A DNA stretch of 64,000 bases from Vreelandella piezotolerans (GTDB lineage: Bacteria > Pseudomonadota > Gammaproteobacteria > Pseudomonadales > Halomonadaceae): contig NZ_CP048602.1 in the NCBI RefSeq assembly GCF_012427705.1, positions 2,480,001 to 2,544,000 of the forward strand, in the 5' to 3' direction. The translations under genes and the position numbers were made by a program. The notes beneath the pieces are model-generated. The model had not been told where the DNA came from, did no database searches, and saw only the letters and a program-made list of their open reading frames with translations. Below are positions 63,463-64,000 of this stretch, in pieces. The first letter of the stretch is position 1. The number at the start of each line of letters is the position of its first letter.

Positions 63463-64000
63463 TCACGTCAGCTGCGGGCCTGCTTGAATGATCGCGTCGT
63501 TGACGCCTTCGAATTTCTTGAAGTTATCGACGAACTTGGTGGCCAGCTCCTGCAGGTGGCGGTCGTAGGCGTCGCGGTCTGCCCAGGTGTCACGCGGATC
63601 GAGCAGGCTGGAGTCGACGCCCGGCACGGCGACCGGTACATCTAGGTTCAGGCCGTCGATGTGTTTGGTCTCTACGTCGCGCAGAATGCCCGACTGAATG
63701 GCGCTGATGATCGCGCGGGTGGTCGGAATGGAGAAGCGCGAGCCGCCTTCACCGTAGGCACCGCCGGTCCAGCCGGTGTTGACCAAGTAGACCTGGGCGT
63801 CTTTTTTCTCGACGCGCTTGATCAGCAGGTCCGCGTACTCACGGGCCGGACGCGGGAAGAACGGTGCACCGAAGCAGGTGGAGAACGTCGCCGCCAGACC
63901 TTCGGACGAACCCATTTCGGTAGAGCCGACCTTAGCGGTGTAGCCCGACAGGAAGTGGTAAGCCGCCGCTTCTTTGGACAATATGGAGACGGGTGGCAGC
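63463..64000 (-). CDS. pckA: Phosphoenolpyruvate carboxykinase (ATP), C-terminal part
   Basis: Gluconeogenic conversion of oxaloacetate and ATP to PEP. Only about 179 C-terminal residues are in the window and the gene runs off the right edge. Matching features: [60 protein letters not shown] and the C-terminal [18 protein letters not shown]. With mdh 10 kb away it supports oxaloacetate handling, but they are not adjacent. Confidence 0.95.
   Translation of the reverse strand, partial: LPPVSILSKEAAAYHFLSGYTAKVGSTEMGSSEGLAATFSTCFGAPFFPRPAREYADLLIKRVEKKDAQVYLVNTGWTGGAYGEGGSRFSIPTTRAIISAIQSGILRDVETKHIDGLNLDVPVAVPGVDSSLLDPRDTWADRDAYDRHLQELATKFVDNFKKFEGVNDAIIQAGPQLT

Noticed and set aside
1..64000. 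tRNA or rRNA genes
   Set aside because: No stretch with a cloverleaf with GTTC-type T loop or rRNA-like conserved sequence was found by reading; a dedicated scan could not be run.

Overview
The window looks like a chromosomal stretch of a Halomonas-type gammaproteobacterium (Halomonadaceae). This rests on the trimeric porins, the rppH-ptsP-lgt-thyA gene order shared with other gammaproteobacteria, and the mix of AlgQ/Rsd, DsbB, Tex, ProQ and ATP-type PEP carboxykinase. No rRNA or tRNA gene and no CRISPR array was recognised. Apart from four protein-coding stretches (NRDE protein, HAD phosphatase plus diguanylate cyclase, RND pump), nearly every gene lies on the minus strand.

Region 1 (1-7.3 kb) makes sugar precursors: the 5' end of phosphoglucomutase, a Nudix hydrolase coupled to an unknown protein, glmM, a family 2 glycosyltransferase, and glmS. 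Region 2 (7.4-37.8 kb) is a large capsule/exopolysaccharide locus. It holds a methyltransferase, a scar of IS66 and IS3 remnants with a truncated gene, an AT-rich pair of acquired genes, a 1,557-residue protein with three glycosyltransferase modules, wecC/wecB for UDP-ManNAc/ManNAcA, sulfotransferase-like and FkbM-like proteins, a complete ABC capsule exporter (KpsT, KpsE, KpsM and a KpsD/Wza-like outer-membrane protein), and then a second set with Wzy-type character: O-antigen ligase-like protein, polyprenyl-phosphate sugar transferase, GT4, PssE/PssD, a polymerase-like membrane protein, a Wzz-like protein and Ugd.

Region 3 (38-40.4 kb) has two tandem porins, the downstream one broken by what looks like a 2-bp slip in a GT-dinucleotide tract. 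Region 4 (40.6-49.7 kb) is housekeeping: proQ, folA-thyA, lgt, a TauE-like permease, a membrane-anchored receiver protein, an NRDE protein, ptsP and rppH. Region 5 (49.8-64 kb) carries a HAD phosphatase and diguanylate cyclase, mdh, an RND efflux pair, rsd/algQ, dsbB-gshA, tex, an exported msrB and the 3' end of pckA.

Two kinds of intergenic repeat stand out. One is a degenerate seven-base repeat (consensus TGARTGG) found in several spacers of the capsule locus; two ten-unit arrays of it flank, in inverted orientation, a small four-helix-bundle (S23/Avd-like) gene at 22.9-23.2 kb. The other is a dispersed hairpin element (about 70-80 bp, nine copies) with two conserved blocks, often in head-to-head pairs. 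The four-helix gene with inverted heptamer arrays is the best candidate for an undescribed element.
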